DNA from: Flavobacteriales bacterium
GTDB lineage: Bacteria; Bacteroidota; Bacteroidia; Flavobacteriales_C; GCA-002722245
Length of the DNA stretch: 64,000 bases
Reading direction: 5' to 3'
Assembly: GCA_023251075.1 (NCBI GenBank)
Contig: JAHEZM010000017.1
Span: forward strand, 1 to 64,000
Both the position numbers and the translations under genes were made by a program. The notes beneath the pieces are model-generated. The model was not told the origin of the DNA, made no database searches, and worked only from the letters and a program-made list of their open reading frames with translations. Shown piece after piece: positions 19,170 to 26,743 of the stretch. Every line of letters begins with the position of its first letter. Position 1 is the stretch's first letter.

Positions 19170-19886
19170 ATGCAAAAAATTATACTCAATATCTCTGTAG
19201 CTCTGAATTTATTGCTCATTGTTGCTGCAATTACGTTTGTAGTGAGAAAAGGTGGTAGTGATTATGTTGTAAGTAAATTCAGTGCACCGAAGGAATTACC
19301 ACTTCCTTACAATTATTACAATTTCAAAAATCAATACCAATCATATCAAAGCAACGACAGCATGATTATTTTTCTAGGAAATAGCTTAACTCAGTATTGT
19401 GAGTGGCACGAATTATTGAAACGCAACGATATTCTTAACAGGGGGATAGGAGGGGAGAGAACTGATCTTTTGCTGGCCAGACTGGATGAAGTTACCACTA
19501 GAAATCCAAGTAAGATTTTTTTGGAAATAGGAATCAATGATATTATTCACAAGGTGGATGAAAAAACTATTATTGAAAACTACGAAACTATCGTTTATGA
19601 ATTAACTCATAAATGCAAAGCCAAAGTTTATTTGTATGCTATATTTCCGGTGAATCTTGATATGCGATCGGAAAATTACCCTCCTATCGATACCCGAAAA
19701 ATTTCGACCATTAATTCAGCTATTCAATCAATTGCCAAAGAATATTCTTGTGAATATCTTGATTTGCGGCCTGTTTTGACGGATGAGAGAGGGCTTTTAA
19801 AAGCCGAGTTTACTTATGATGGTTTGCACCTCAATGGTGAAGGCTATGATGTTTGGGCTAAGTTTTTAGAGAAATATATTCAATAA
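19170..19886 (+). CDS. SGNH/GDSL-family hydrolase, membrane-anchored or secreted
   Basis: A 238-residue protein with an N-terminal hydrophobic segment (residues 2-24) and all four SGNH blocks: FLGNSLTQ (nucleophile Ser), NRGIGGERT, EIGINDI and DGLHLNGEGYDVW with the Asp-His pair. Probably an acetylesterase or acyltransferase acting on a glycan outside the cytoplasm. I chose the ATG at 19170, which puts the hydrophobic segment at the very N-terminus; the longer frame from 19128 has a TTG-like start inside the divergent gene's start region. It stands next to the MBOAT pair, so all three may work on the same glycan. Confidence 0.8.
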   Translation: MQKIILNISVALNLLLIVAAITFVVRKGGSDYVVSKFSAPKELPLPYNYYNFKNQYQSYQSNDSMIIFLGNSLTQYCEWHELLKRNDILNRGIGGERTDLLLARLDEVTTRNPSKIFLEIGINDIIHKVDEKTIIENYETIVYELTHKCKAKVYLYAIFPVNLDMRSENYPPIDTRKISTINSAIQSIAKEYSCEYLDLRPVLTDERGLLKAEFTYDGLHLNGEGYDVWAKFLEKYIQ

Positions 19887-19924
19887 GGGCTCCTTCAAAA
19901 AATCAATTCGCAAAAAAATATTTT

Positions 19925-19953
19925 TTGTTTTTGTTATTTTTATTTTAACTTTG
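19925..19953 (+). promoter_or_regulatory. Putative promoter for the xrtK operon
   Basis: TTG at 19925-19927 and TAACTTTG at 19946-19953 with an 18-base spacer fit the Bacteroidota -33/-7 consensus TTG/TAnnTTTG. It lies 31 bases before the xrtK start. Confidence 0.45.
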
Positions 19954-19984
19954 AAATACAAAGTACTTTTTTAAAATACGAATA

Positions 19985-20506
19985 TTGAAAAACAATCGAC
20001 TCAAATATCTTCTGCCTTTTGCTGTAATCTTTGTGCTTGCGGGGAATTATATACAAAGTATTCTCACTACTGTTCAGGTTTTGTTTTTAATTAAACCAGT
20101 AAGTTTTTTGGTGGGTGAGTTTTTGGGAGTTACCTTTTCTTATTCTGATGTTGCCGGGTTTTTATGCAATGAATATCCTATTGCTATTGAGAAAAGTTGT
20201 TCTGGCTTTACGTTTTTCACTATGCTCATTTTATTGGGCATCGTAACCTATTTCTTGTTTTCTGAAAGTGTGAATCTTAAAAAAAGTATTCGCTCTGTTT
20301 CATTGGTTCTTTTATTTTCTTACCTCTTTACCTTGCTGGTTAATTCAATTCGGATTATTACAGGCATTAAGTTGCAAATATTTTCACTAGCCCATTCATG
20401 GTTCCCTAATCATATCGTTCACGAATTGATGGGGGTGTTGTATTTCTTATTGAGTATGGTGCTTTTTTACACAATGGTTAAAAATCAAAAATCAAAAATT
20501 TGTTGA
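19985..20506 (+). CDS. xrtK: Exosortase K-like transmembrane sorting enzyme
   Basis: A 173-residue membrane protein with about five hydrophobic segments. Exosortase catalytic residues are recognisable: Cys72 in KSCSGFTFF, Arg123 in VNSIRIITG and a His in the NHIVHELMG segment (143 or 146). Exosortases cut and re-attach proteins carrying a C-terminal sorting tail. The identity as exosortase K rests on the next gene, which has the MSEP-CTERM tail known to accompany that small subtype. No ATG exists before the catalytic region, so translation must begin at the TTG at 19985. The gene is one base from its partner. Confidence 0.82.
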   Translation: MKNNRLKYLLPFAVIFVLAGNYIQSILTTVQVLFLIKPVSFLVGEFLGVTFSYSDVAGFLCNEYPIAIEKSCSGFTFFTMLILLGIVTYFLFSESVNLKKSIRSVSLVLLFSYLFTLLVNSIRIITGIKLQIFSLAHSWFPNHIVHELMGVLYFLLSMVLFYTMVKNQKSKIC

Positions 20507-20507
20507 T

Positions 20508-23294
20508 ATGGATCTTCTTAAAAAACCTTTTTGGTTATTTATTACTACTGTTTTACCGCAGCTTTTATTGCTGTATCTTTTTAGTGTTGCCTATGGTGTA
20601 ATAGAAACTTTGCTAGATGCCGAGCAAAAAGAGCAATGGGAGTTTTTTGGTGTTTATCTGCTTACGCTTTCTATTCTTTATTCTGCTTACGGTGCTATTC
20701 AGTGGGTGCGCAAACAACCTTTATCGATAGCTTTTGGATTTATCTCTCTATTGATTCATATTTTAAATATTACTCTTTTCTTCTATTTCAGTAATTCTTT
20801 TTTGCCTTTTGATATTCCTCAGTGGATGTACACTTCAGAAGATTTGGAAATTTATCCTTACGCTTTTCTGATGTTGGGTGCCATACACGCTCTAATTATT
20901 TTAGTGGTGCAATTTACCGATGAAGAGAAAATAGGCAAGTATGGGTTAAATCTGCTTTGGGCTTTTTGTATTCCTTTGTCAATTGTGGCTTTGGTATTGG
21001 TTTTTAATTTATTCGATTTGGATTACTTTGACCATTTGGGAAAATATGTTTTTCTCTATTTTTTTATTGCATCTACTTGTGTTTTCTTGTTTTTTATTTT
21101 TCGATTTGCCTTCATTTTTACTTTTTACCGAAAATCGAAAAATGATTCTATTTCGGTAATTAAGATTTTGATTTGCTTGATTTTTCCAATTGTTGGATTG
21201 TTGGTAAATGGAGGGTTTGGCAATTCTATTTCTGGAGGTATGTTTGGCACTTTTGATCATCCTTTGTACTTTATTATTGCGATTGTCAATGGAATTGTTT
21301 TATTGATTCCCAATCCCGAAAATAAAATGCTGCACTTGCTTTTATTTTTAGTTCGTTCTGTTTTCATGGTTTACGTACTTTATTTCTTCATGGTGTTTTT
21401 ACCTTGGTTGCCTTTGTCGTTGCTTGCCATAATATTTTTCGGATTGGGATTTTTAATGATGAGTCCGATTTTGATTTTTGCCTATCAGCTAAGTGCCATC
21501 AATACTGATTACAAAGATTTGCAACAACACTTTTCTAAACGATTATTAGCGACATTGTTTGTGATTTCCTTTTTAACTATTCCTATTGGTATTACTACGG
21601 ATTATATGAAGGATAGAGCCGAATTGGATAAGTGTTTGAACCATTTGTATGCCCGTTCTTATTTTGATGAGGTAGATAATGATTTTGATAAAGACAGAGT
21701 AGAACATTTGCTGGAGAAAGTTGGACAAATAAAAGAAGGAGTAATGAAGAATACGCCATTTTTGGATTCGTATTACAATTGGTTGGTGCTCGATAACCTT
21801 ATTTTATCAGATGCTAAATTGAAAGATTTACAAAATATTATTACAGGTACCCATTATATCTCTCAGCAACGTTGGTGGAATGGATCGTGGCGTTATCCCT
21901 CCGTAAATGCTAAAATAAAATCATCACAGATTGAAAGTAAATACGACGATAAATCAAAATTATGGAGAAGTACCTTGCATTTGAAATTGGGTACTGAAAA
22001 CCAGAATCAAGTAATGTTTAAGGGCTATTTGCGTATTCCGGAAGGGGCTTTTATCAGTAATTTTTATTTAGATATGCCGGAGGGTAAAAGGAAATTTGGA
22101 ATTTTAGCTGAAAAGAAAACGGCAAACTGGATTTTTAATAATATTGTGAAAACGCGGCGAGATCCGGCTATTCTTCAGGAAATTTCCCCTAATAATTTTT
22201 CGCTTTCTGTTTTTCCTGTATCTGAAAATTTAGTGCGTAGCACAGGAATTGAAATCATTCATAAAGAAGCAATTAAAATTCAACTCGATTCTTTGGAATT
22301 CAATTTGGGAAAGGCTATTGCTCCTGAAAATGCTGTGATTGATAAAGGCGACGTTCTTTATGTCACTAAGGAAGCTAAAAAAACTTTGAAAGAAGTTCAA
22401 CGAAAAATGCAAGTGAATATTTTGGTGGATTGGTCGAATGGCATCGATCCTAAAACGATTCTTCAATTGGCCAAAAAAGTAAATGAGCATTTTAAAAAAC
22501 GGGGAAATGAAATTCGGATTTTCGCAGTGAATCATAGTGAACATCTTTTGGGAAAAAATTGGGAAAATGAAATTTACACTATCGATTCTGTAGGTGGCTT
22601 TTTTCCTGAATACACTATGAAAAAGATATTGGCTCAAACTCATGTAAGTCATAGTGATTGTGCTCAGTTAATGGTGTTGGTAACAGAGAATTCAGCTACT
22701 GAAATTTTCTTGGAAGGAATGGATGATTTTGTTTTTGCATCGCCCGATGTACATCATTATTTCACCTATTCGCAGGGAGATGCTTTACAAAAAACGTCTT
22801 TTTTAACAGGAGAAAAAAGTGCATCGTCATTTCAAGAAATGAAGGTATCTAAAGTATTCCAATTGAATTGGGGAACTAAGAATTGGTATGTACCTAACGA
22901 TGGCCAATCTTCAGTAATTTGTAAGCATATTGCTTTAACAGCATTGACTTCAAAAAATCAGTGGGAGGAAGGTTTGGCAATGTTTCAGCGACAACAATAC
23001 AGAACGCTTTATCCTGAAACTGATATATGGTTGCAAACAGTAAAGAATAGTTTCAATTCACATTTATTATCGAAATACACTGCTTTCCTAGTGGTAGAAA
23101 CCGAAGCGCAAGAAAAGATGTTGTATCACAAACAAAAAGAAGTGCTCAATTCAGGCGAGCATTTGGATTTGGAAGAGAAAATTGAAAACATGTCGGAGCC
23201 TAGTATTTTGTGGTATGTGATTGTAGGAGGGGTGTTGATCTTATTGGTGTGGTGGTGGAAGACTAGAATTCTGGTGAAAGATTTGAATATATGA
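20508..23294 (+). CDS. MSEP-CTERM protein, probable sole substrate of exosortase K
   Basis: A 928-residue protein, the length typical of the MSEP-CTERM family. About ten transmembrane helices fill residues 1-370. A soluble part follows with a VIT-like stretch (YLRIPEGAFISNFYLDMP, GILAEKKTANWIF, KTRRDPAIL) and a vWA-like region after about residue 630. The C-terminus is a tripartite sorting signal: MSEP at 895-898, a hydrophobic helix (ILWYVIVGGVLILLVWWW) and basic residues. Established knowledge: this family is encoded next to exosortase K. Inference: XrtK cuts at MSEP. Why a polytopic protein should be sorted in this way is unknown. Confidence 0.85.
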   Translation: MDLLKKPFWLFITTVLPQLLLLYLFSVAYGVIETLLDAEQKEQWEFFGVYLLTLSILYSAYGAIQWVRKQPLSIAFGFISLLIHILNITLFFYFSNSFLPFDIPQWMYTSEDLEIYPYAFLMLGAIHALIILVVQFTDEEKIGKYGLNLLWAFCIPLSIVALVLVFNLFDLDYFDHLGKYVFLYFFIASTCVFLFFIFRFAFIFTFYRKSKNDSISVIKILICLIFPIVGLLVNGGFGNSISGGMFGTFDHPLYFIIAIVNGIVLLIPNPENKMLHLLLFLVRSVFMVYVLYFFMVFLPWLPLSLLAIIFFGLGFLMMSPILIFAYQLSAINTDYKDLQQHFSKRLLATLFVISFLTIPIGITTDYMKDRAELDKCLNHLYARSYFDEVDNDFDKDRVEHLLEKVGQIKEGVMKNTPFLDSYYNWLVLDNLILSDAKLKDLQNIITGTHYISQQRWWNGSWRYPSVNAKIKSSQIESKYDDKSKLWRSTLHLKLGTENQNQVMFKGYLRIPEGAFISNFYLDMPEGKRKFGILAEKKTANWIFNNIVKTRRDPAILQEISPNNFSLSVFPVSENLVRSTGIEIIHKEAIKIQLDSLEFNLGKAIAPENAVIDKGDVLYVTKEAKKTLKEVQRKMQVNILVDWSNGIDPKTILQLAKKVNEHFKKRGNEIRIFAVNHSEHLLGKNWENEIYTIDSVGGFFPEYTMKKILAQTHVSHSDCAQLMVLVTENSATEIFLEGMDDFVFASPDVHHYFTYSQGDALQKTSFLTGEKSASSFQEMKVSKVFQLNWGTKNWYVPNDGQSSVICKHIALTALTSKNQWEEGLAMFQRQQYRTLYPETDIWLQTVKNSFNSHLLSKYTAFLVVETEAQEKMLYHKQKEVLNSGEHLDLEEKIENMSEPSILWYVIVGGVLILLVWWWKTRILVKDLNI

Positions 23295-23848
23295 GATGGT
23301 ACCATTTAGTTTTTTTTGCACTTATTTTTTTAATAGGGTTGTATTTATACGTTGTTTCTACCTTTCTGGATAATGGAAGAAGTGTGGAAGAACTGAAGGA
23401 AACTTACAGCACTCATGAAAAGGATTTCGAAAAGTTGTATTACTCTTTTGTGCGCTTGTTGCCTAAAGATGGAGTGGAGTTATTGAGTTTTGAAGAAAAT
23501 GAGCAAGGTGTAGCTGAGATTGTGATAAAGAAATCGGGCCAAATAAAGAGAATAAACATAGATAAAGATTCCAAAGAATTAGAGCGTTTTATGTTTGATT
23601 ACGGATGGGATGAAGATAAATTTGAAATCATAGAGGATTTGCTTGATGAAATAGATTGTACTTCGATCTCTATTGAACAGATAAATGGTAAAAGGGTTGT
23701 TGATATTGGTCATGATGATAGAGGTTGGTGTTATTATTCTTATCAAATTCATGAATCTGATACGGAATCTCCTATAGGCAGAAGTATTCCAATTGGTAAT
23801 TCAATTTTTAGCAAAAGGGTTTTTATTGTCGGGGATTGTGCACTTTGA
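23291..23848 (+). CDS. Uncharacterised membrane-anchored protein, third gene of the xrtK operon
   Basis: A 185-residue protein with one N-terminal hydrophobic segment (residues 4-26) and an acidic soluble part rich in Asp and Glu. Two Cys (in DEIDCTSIS and the final GDCAL) and a DRGWCYY stretch are visible. No family recognised. Its ATG overlaps the stop of the MSEP-CTERM gene (ATGA), so it is almost certainly translated with it and may belong to the same system. Codon use is like its neighbours. Confidence 0.7.
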   Translation: MRWYHLVFFALIFLIGLYLYVVSTFLDNGRSVEELKETYSTHEKDFEKLYYSFVRLLPKDGVELLSFEENEQGVAEIVIKKSGQIKRINIDKDSKELERFMFDYGWDEDKFEIIEDLLDEIDCTSISIEQINGKRVVDIGHDDRGWCYYSYQIHESDTESPIGRSIPIGNSIFSKRVFIVGDCAL

Positions 23849-23970
23849 TTGTTTTTCTTCCATTCCTGTCAAATTTAGCGATAGCGTAACTTATCGGAAT
23901 TTTCTCTTCAAGCTTTCAGCTAAGTTGAAAACTTAACTGAATGAATTTAGTGCTGTAGTAGGTATTAATT

Positions 23971-24034
23971 CCAAATATACAAAATATTGCAAAATTGGAA
24001 TTTAGTCCAAATATGCAATATTTTGTATATTTGG
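23971..24034. repeat. Long inverted repeat upstream of the AAA/DUF4143 gene
   Basis: Perfect 21-base arms (23971-23991 and 24014-24034) beginning CCAAATATACAAAATATTGC, separated by 22 bases that hold a further TTGG/CCAA pair. It ends 15 bases before the ATG, so it would form a hairpin in the leader or serve as an operator. Its core resembles the palindrome after the gene. Confidence 0.85.
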
Positions 24035-24049
24035 ATTAAATATATCTTT

Positions 24050-25204
24050 ATGATACAACGTGTTTTAACCAAAGAGATACTTCAAACAGCTAAAGAATTC
24101 AAGGTTTTGTGTGTAACTGGTCCGCGTCAATCGGGTAAAACAACCTTATGCAAATTATTGTTTAAAGATAAGCCTTATGTTACTTTAGAAGATCCTGATG
24201 TGGCAGAAGAAGCAACAAAAGAGGGTAGAGCATTCTTGAATAAATTTCCAAAGGGAGCTGTTATCGATGAGGCGCAACGTGTTCCTTCCTTGTTTAATTA
24301 TTTACAAGGTATTGTAGACGCTAAAGGAAAAAATAATCAGTTTGTACTTACTGGCAGCAACAATTTTTTATTGCAACAAAGTATCTCTCAGTCGTTGGCA
24401 GGCAGAACCGCATATATTGAACTATTGCCTTTTAGTTGTAGCGAGTTAAGAAGCAGAATCGTGAAAAATGATGTTGTGGGTTCTTTGTTGTTGAATGGCT
24501 TTTATCCAGCTATTGTAACCAAAAAATCATCACCTGAAAGATGGCTGTCCAATTATATTAAAACTTATGTAGATAGAGATGTTCGTTTGTTGCGGAATAT
24601 TTCAAACGCTAATCTTTTCACTAAATTTTTAAAGCTGTGTGCTGGAAGAGCAGCACAAATTTTAAATATCAATTCCTTATCTATTGAAGTGGGCGTAGAC
24701 CACAAGACAATTCAGGCTTGGCTGGCTATTTTAGAAAGTAGTTATATCATTTTTTTATTGCAGCCTTATCATCAGAATTTCAATAAACGAATGATAAAAT
24801 CCCCAAAATTGTACTTTCATGATGTAGGCTTATTGTCACATTTGTTAGGGTTGAAATCTACATCGGCCATAGAGAAAAGCAGTTTTTACGGACATATTTT
24901 TGAAAATTTTATTGTTTCAGAAATTCGTAAAAATCGTTACAATAAAGAACAATCCGGTGAAATGTATTTTTTGAGAGACAGTTCGGGGAATGAAGTAGAT
25001 GTTATTTTAGAGAAAGACGGAGAATTGATTCCTGTTGAAATTAAGTCGGCCAAAAAAATAAATGCTTCCGATATCAAAAATTTAGCTTGGTTTCAAAAGG
25101 TATATCGTCAGCATGGTGGAATTATTTTGTATCGTGGTGATGTTGAGAAAACCTATGAAAATGCGGTAGAGCAAATGAATTGGAAGGCTGTTTGTGATTT
25201 GTGA
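24050..25204 (+). CDS. AAA-family ATPase with C-terminal DUF4143 domain
   Basis: A 384-residue protein. Walker A is GPRQSGKTTL near residues 23-32, and Walker B with catalytic Glu is AVIDEAQ near 72. A sensor-like TGSNNFLL follows. The C-terminal DUF4143 part includes FHDVGLLSHLLG and GHIFENFIVSEI, then GNEVDVILE...VEIKSAK, a restriction-endonuclease-like Asp/Glu-x-Lys arrangement. Such genes occur in many scattered copies in bacterial genomes and their role is unsettled. The ATG at 24050 is preferred; upstream in-frame codons lie inside the inverted repeat. Palindromes flank the gene on both sides and it has no evident operon partner. Confidence 0.85.
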   Translation: MIQRVLTKEILQTAKEFKVLCVTGPRQSGKTTLCKLLFKDKPYVTLEDPDVAEEATKEGRAFLNKFPKGAVIDEAQRVPSLFNYLQGIVDAKGKNNQFVLTGSNNFLLQQSISQSLAGRTAYIELLPFSCSELRSRIVKNDVVGSLLLNGFYPAIVTKKSSPERWLSNYIKTYVDRDVRLLRNISNANLFTKFLKLCAGRAAQILNINSLSIEVGVDHKTIQAWLAILESSYIIFLLQPYHQNFNKRMIKSPKLYFHDVGLLSHLLGLKSTSAIEKSSFYGHIFENFIVSEIRKNRYNKEQSGEMYFLRDSSGNEVDVILEKDGELIPVEIKSAKKINASDIKNLAWFQKVYRQHGGIILYRGDVEKTYENAVEQMNWKAVCDL

Positions 25205-25205
25205 A

Positions 25206-25263
25206 AACCACCCTTCAACTCCAAATTTGCAAAATTTTGCAAATTTGGAGTTGAAGGGTGGTT
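25206..25263. repeat. Perfect 58-bp palindrome after the AAA/DUF4143 gene
   Basis: Arms 25206-25234 and 25235-25263 are exact inverted copies with no spacer; the centre reads TTTGCAAAATTTTGCAAA. It starts one base after the stop codon, and its right end includes two bases of the stop codon of the convergent DUF1653 gene. There is no strong T-tract. It may be a terminator, a cruciform, or the end of a mobile unit. Confidence 0.9.
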
Positions 25264-25471
25264 ACGATTGAATAAACTCAAATCTCTTTACCATTTCCCC
25301 CTCTATTTCCACTTCTTCATTAAACATTTCTTCAGGGCGGATCCACATTTTACCTTCGCCATAAAGAGGTTGGTAAACTACAAATTGTTCCAGTGTTTCT
25401 GAATGCGTAGCGGTATCCAATACTTTGTACAGTTTATTTTTATAATGGCGGTATATTCCTGGTTTAGTCAT
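25262..25471 (-). CDS. DUF1653 domain protein
   Basis: A 69-residue protein made up entirely of the DUF1653 fold. The characteristic GIYRHYKNKLYKVLDTATHSET start, followed by VVYQPLYGEGKMWIRPEEMF, is easily recognised (here split into two short strings). Function unknown; small cytoplasmic proteins of this type occur widely. Its stop codon overlaps the right edge of the preceding palindrome. Confidence 0.8.
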   Translation of the reverse strand: MTKPGIYRHYKNKLYKVLDTATHSETLEQFVVYQPLYGEGKMWIRPEEMFNEEVEIEGEMVKRFEFIQS

Positions 25472-25565
25472 GGCACAAGGTAAAGAAATTTATTTTCCTT
25501 GTAAATAATTCACTTTTTCTTTGAAAATCTTGAAGAAATAATTCAGGGGCTGAGGAAGGGAGTTA

Positions 25566-25867
25566 TTAATGTTGAATCATTAGCGGAATGCTTTGAGAAT
25601 TTGAATTACTCAACACTTGAATGTAGTACAATCCATTGCTTAAATTTTCAGTTGAAATATTAATTAAGCTGTTGTTTACATTGTTTTGAGAATAAACTTC
25701 TTCACCTAAAACATTTACGATTTTAATATTTGTTTTATTTCCTTCAATTCCATGAATGCTTAAATAAACATTTCAGATGAAGCACAAACAGGTGATACAG
25801 GATCAATGCTGAGTTGCGAAAATAAGGGCGAACCCAGCAGTGTGAATAGGTAGAGTAATTTTTTCAT
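25566..25867 (-). pseudogene. Remnant of a T9SS-secreted protein: signal peptide joined out of frame to a C-terminal sorting domain
   Basis: Read on the minus strand, the 5' part encodes a normal signal peptide (MKKLLYLFTLLGSPLFSQ) and a few mature residues (LSIDPVSPVCASSE), then stops at a TAA. Overlapping in another frame begins NVYLSIHGIEGNKTNIKIVN, followed by VLGEEVYSQ, ISTENLSNGLYYIQV and a terminal stop at 25566-25568. That is the characteristic end of a type A sorting domain. The whole passenger domain is missing and the join is out of frame, so this is an internal-deletion remnant that cannot make a secreted protein. Confidence 0.82.
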
Positions 25868-26124
25868 GAAATTGTTTGTATTTAATTAGTAATTGTGAAC
25901 TCTCCCTTGTAAGATGCCTTGAAAATAGTACGGTTGCAGGTGTTTTCAGGAATAAAAAATGCTGAAACTTAAGACTTGAAAAGGTGGAATTTTAAAGAAA
26001 ATAAAAAGGGGTATTTAAGGAAAATGCCTTTTGAATAAAGATTTTACTAGATCATATCTCCATAATAAAAAAGGAGAAAACTTTAGTTTAATGAAATTAT
26101 TTTCTTGTAGAAATATATAGGTGT
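25868..26124. other. AT-rich spacer, nothing recognised
   Basis: This stretch lies between the T9SS remnant and the DUF2490 gene. No reading frame of useful length, strong hairpin or promoter consensus was found. It may be eroded sequence of the same decaying locus. Confidence 0.5.
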
Positions 26125-26688
26125 TTAATAAAACGTATGGGCGAAACCAATCCCTATCACATATTTTTTAGGGGAATTGTTATTCATGTAATTGTCTTCG
26201 TAAAGAAAATAAAATTCTAATTCATCTACTTTGTTTATTTCATAAAACATGCCCACGAAATATCTGGTTCTATTGGATAATAGGGCATAAGGCCCTGTTA
26301 ATTGTACATATATCTCTGAAGCCAAATAGGGTGTAAACCAAGGTGTTTTATATTTAAGTGTAAATTTATTTCTTTGAATAAAGTCGGGAATCATTCCGGT
26401 TTCACTCGACCATACGTCTTTATATTCCATTTGTATCATTCCTCTGTAATTTAAGGAAAACCGCTTCCATTTTTGTTTCACTACTATATCGAAATAATAT
26501 TGGTGTCGAGAGCTGAATTGTTGTTGGTAGGAACGTCTTCCGATATAAACGTAATCTAAAGAGAAATGAATTTTTTTATTCAACCGGTAAGTTATACCCA
26601 TGTCGCAATCGAAATAGTAGAGGCGCGAGACATTCTCGTTAAATCGAACTCTTTCACTAATATGTGCAATCCATCGGTGAGTAATCAA
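26125..26688 (-). CDS. DUF2490-like outer-membrane protein, probably N-terminally truncated
   Basis: 187 residues of alternating beta-strand pattern with FDIVVKQKWKRFSLNYRG and YYFDCDMGITYRLNKKIHF-type stretches, resembling DUF2490 porin-like barrels, and a terminal aromatic (AHTFY). Such proteins normally begin with a signal peptide and a first strand; here there is none. The frame opens with a TTG only a few bases after the fabV terminator, and no upstream ATG exists. I infer loss of the 5' end, so it may not be expressed or exported. Confidence 0.55.
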   Translation of the reverse strand: MITHRWIAHISERVRFNENVSRLYYFDCDMGITYRLNKKIHFSLDYVYIGRRSYQQQFSSRHQYYFDIVVKQKWKRFSLNYRGMIQMEYKDVWSSETGMIPDFIQRNKFTLKYKTPWFTPYLASEIYVQLTGPYALLSNRTRYFVGMFYEINKVDELEFYFLYEDNYMNNNSPKKYVIGIGFAHTFY

Positions 26689-26693
26689 TAAAA

Positions 26694-26728
26694 TAAAAAA
26701 GACCGCCCTTTCAGGCAGTCTTTATTTT
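26694..26728 (-). terminator. Terminator after fabV
   Basis: Read on the minus strand: AAAGACTGCC, loop TGAAA, GGGCGGTCTTTTTT, with one mismatch in the stem and a good T-tract. It begins 16 bases beyond the fabV stop. Confidence 0.85.
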
Positions 26729-26743
26729 TATTTGAACTGATTT

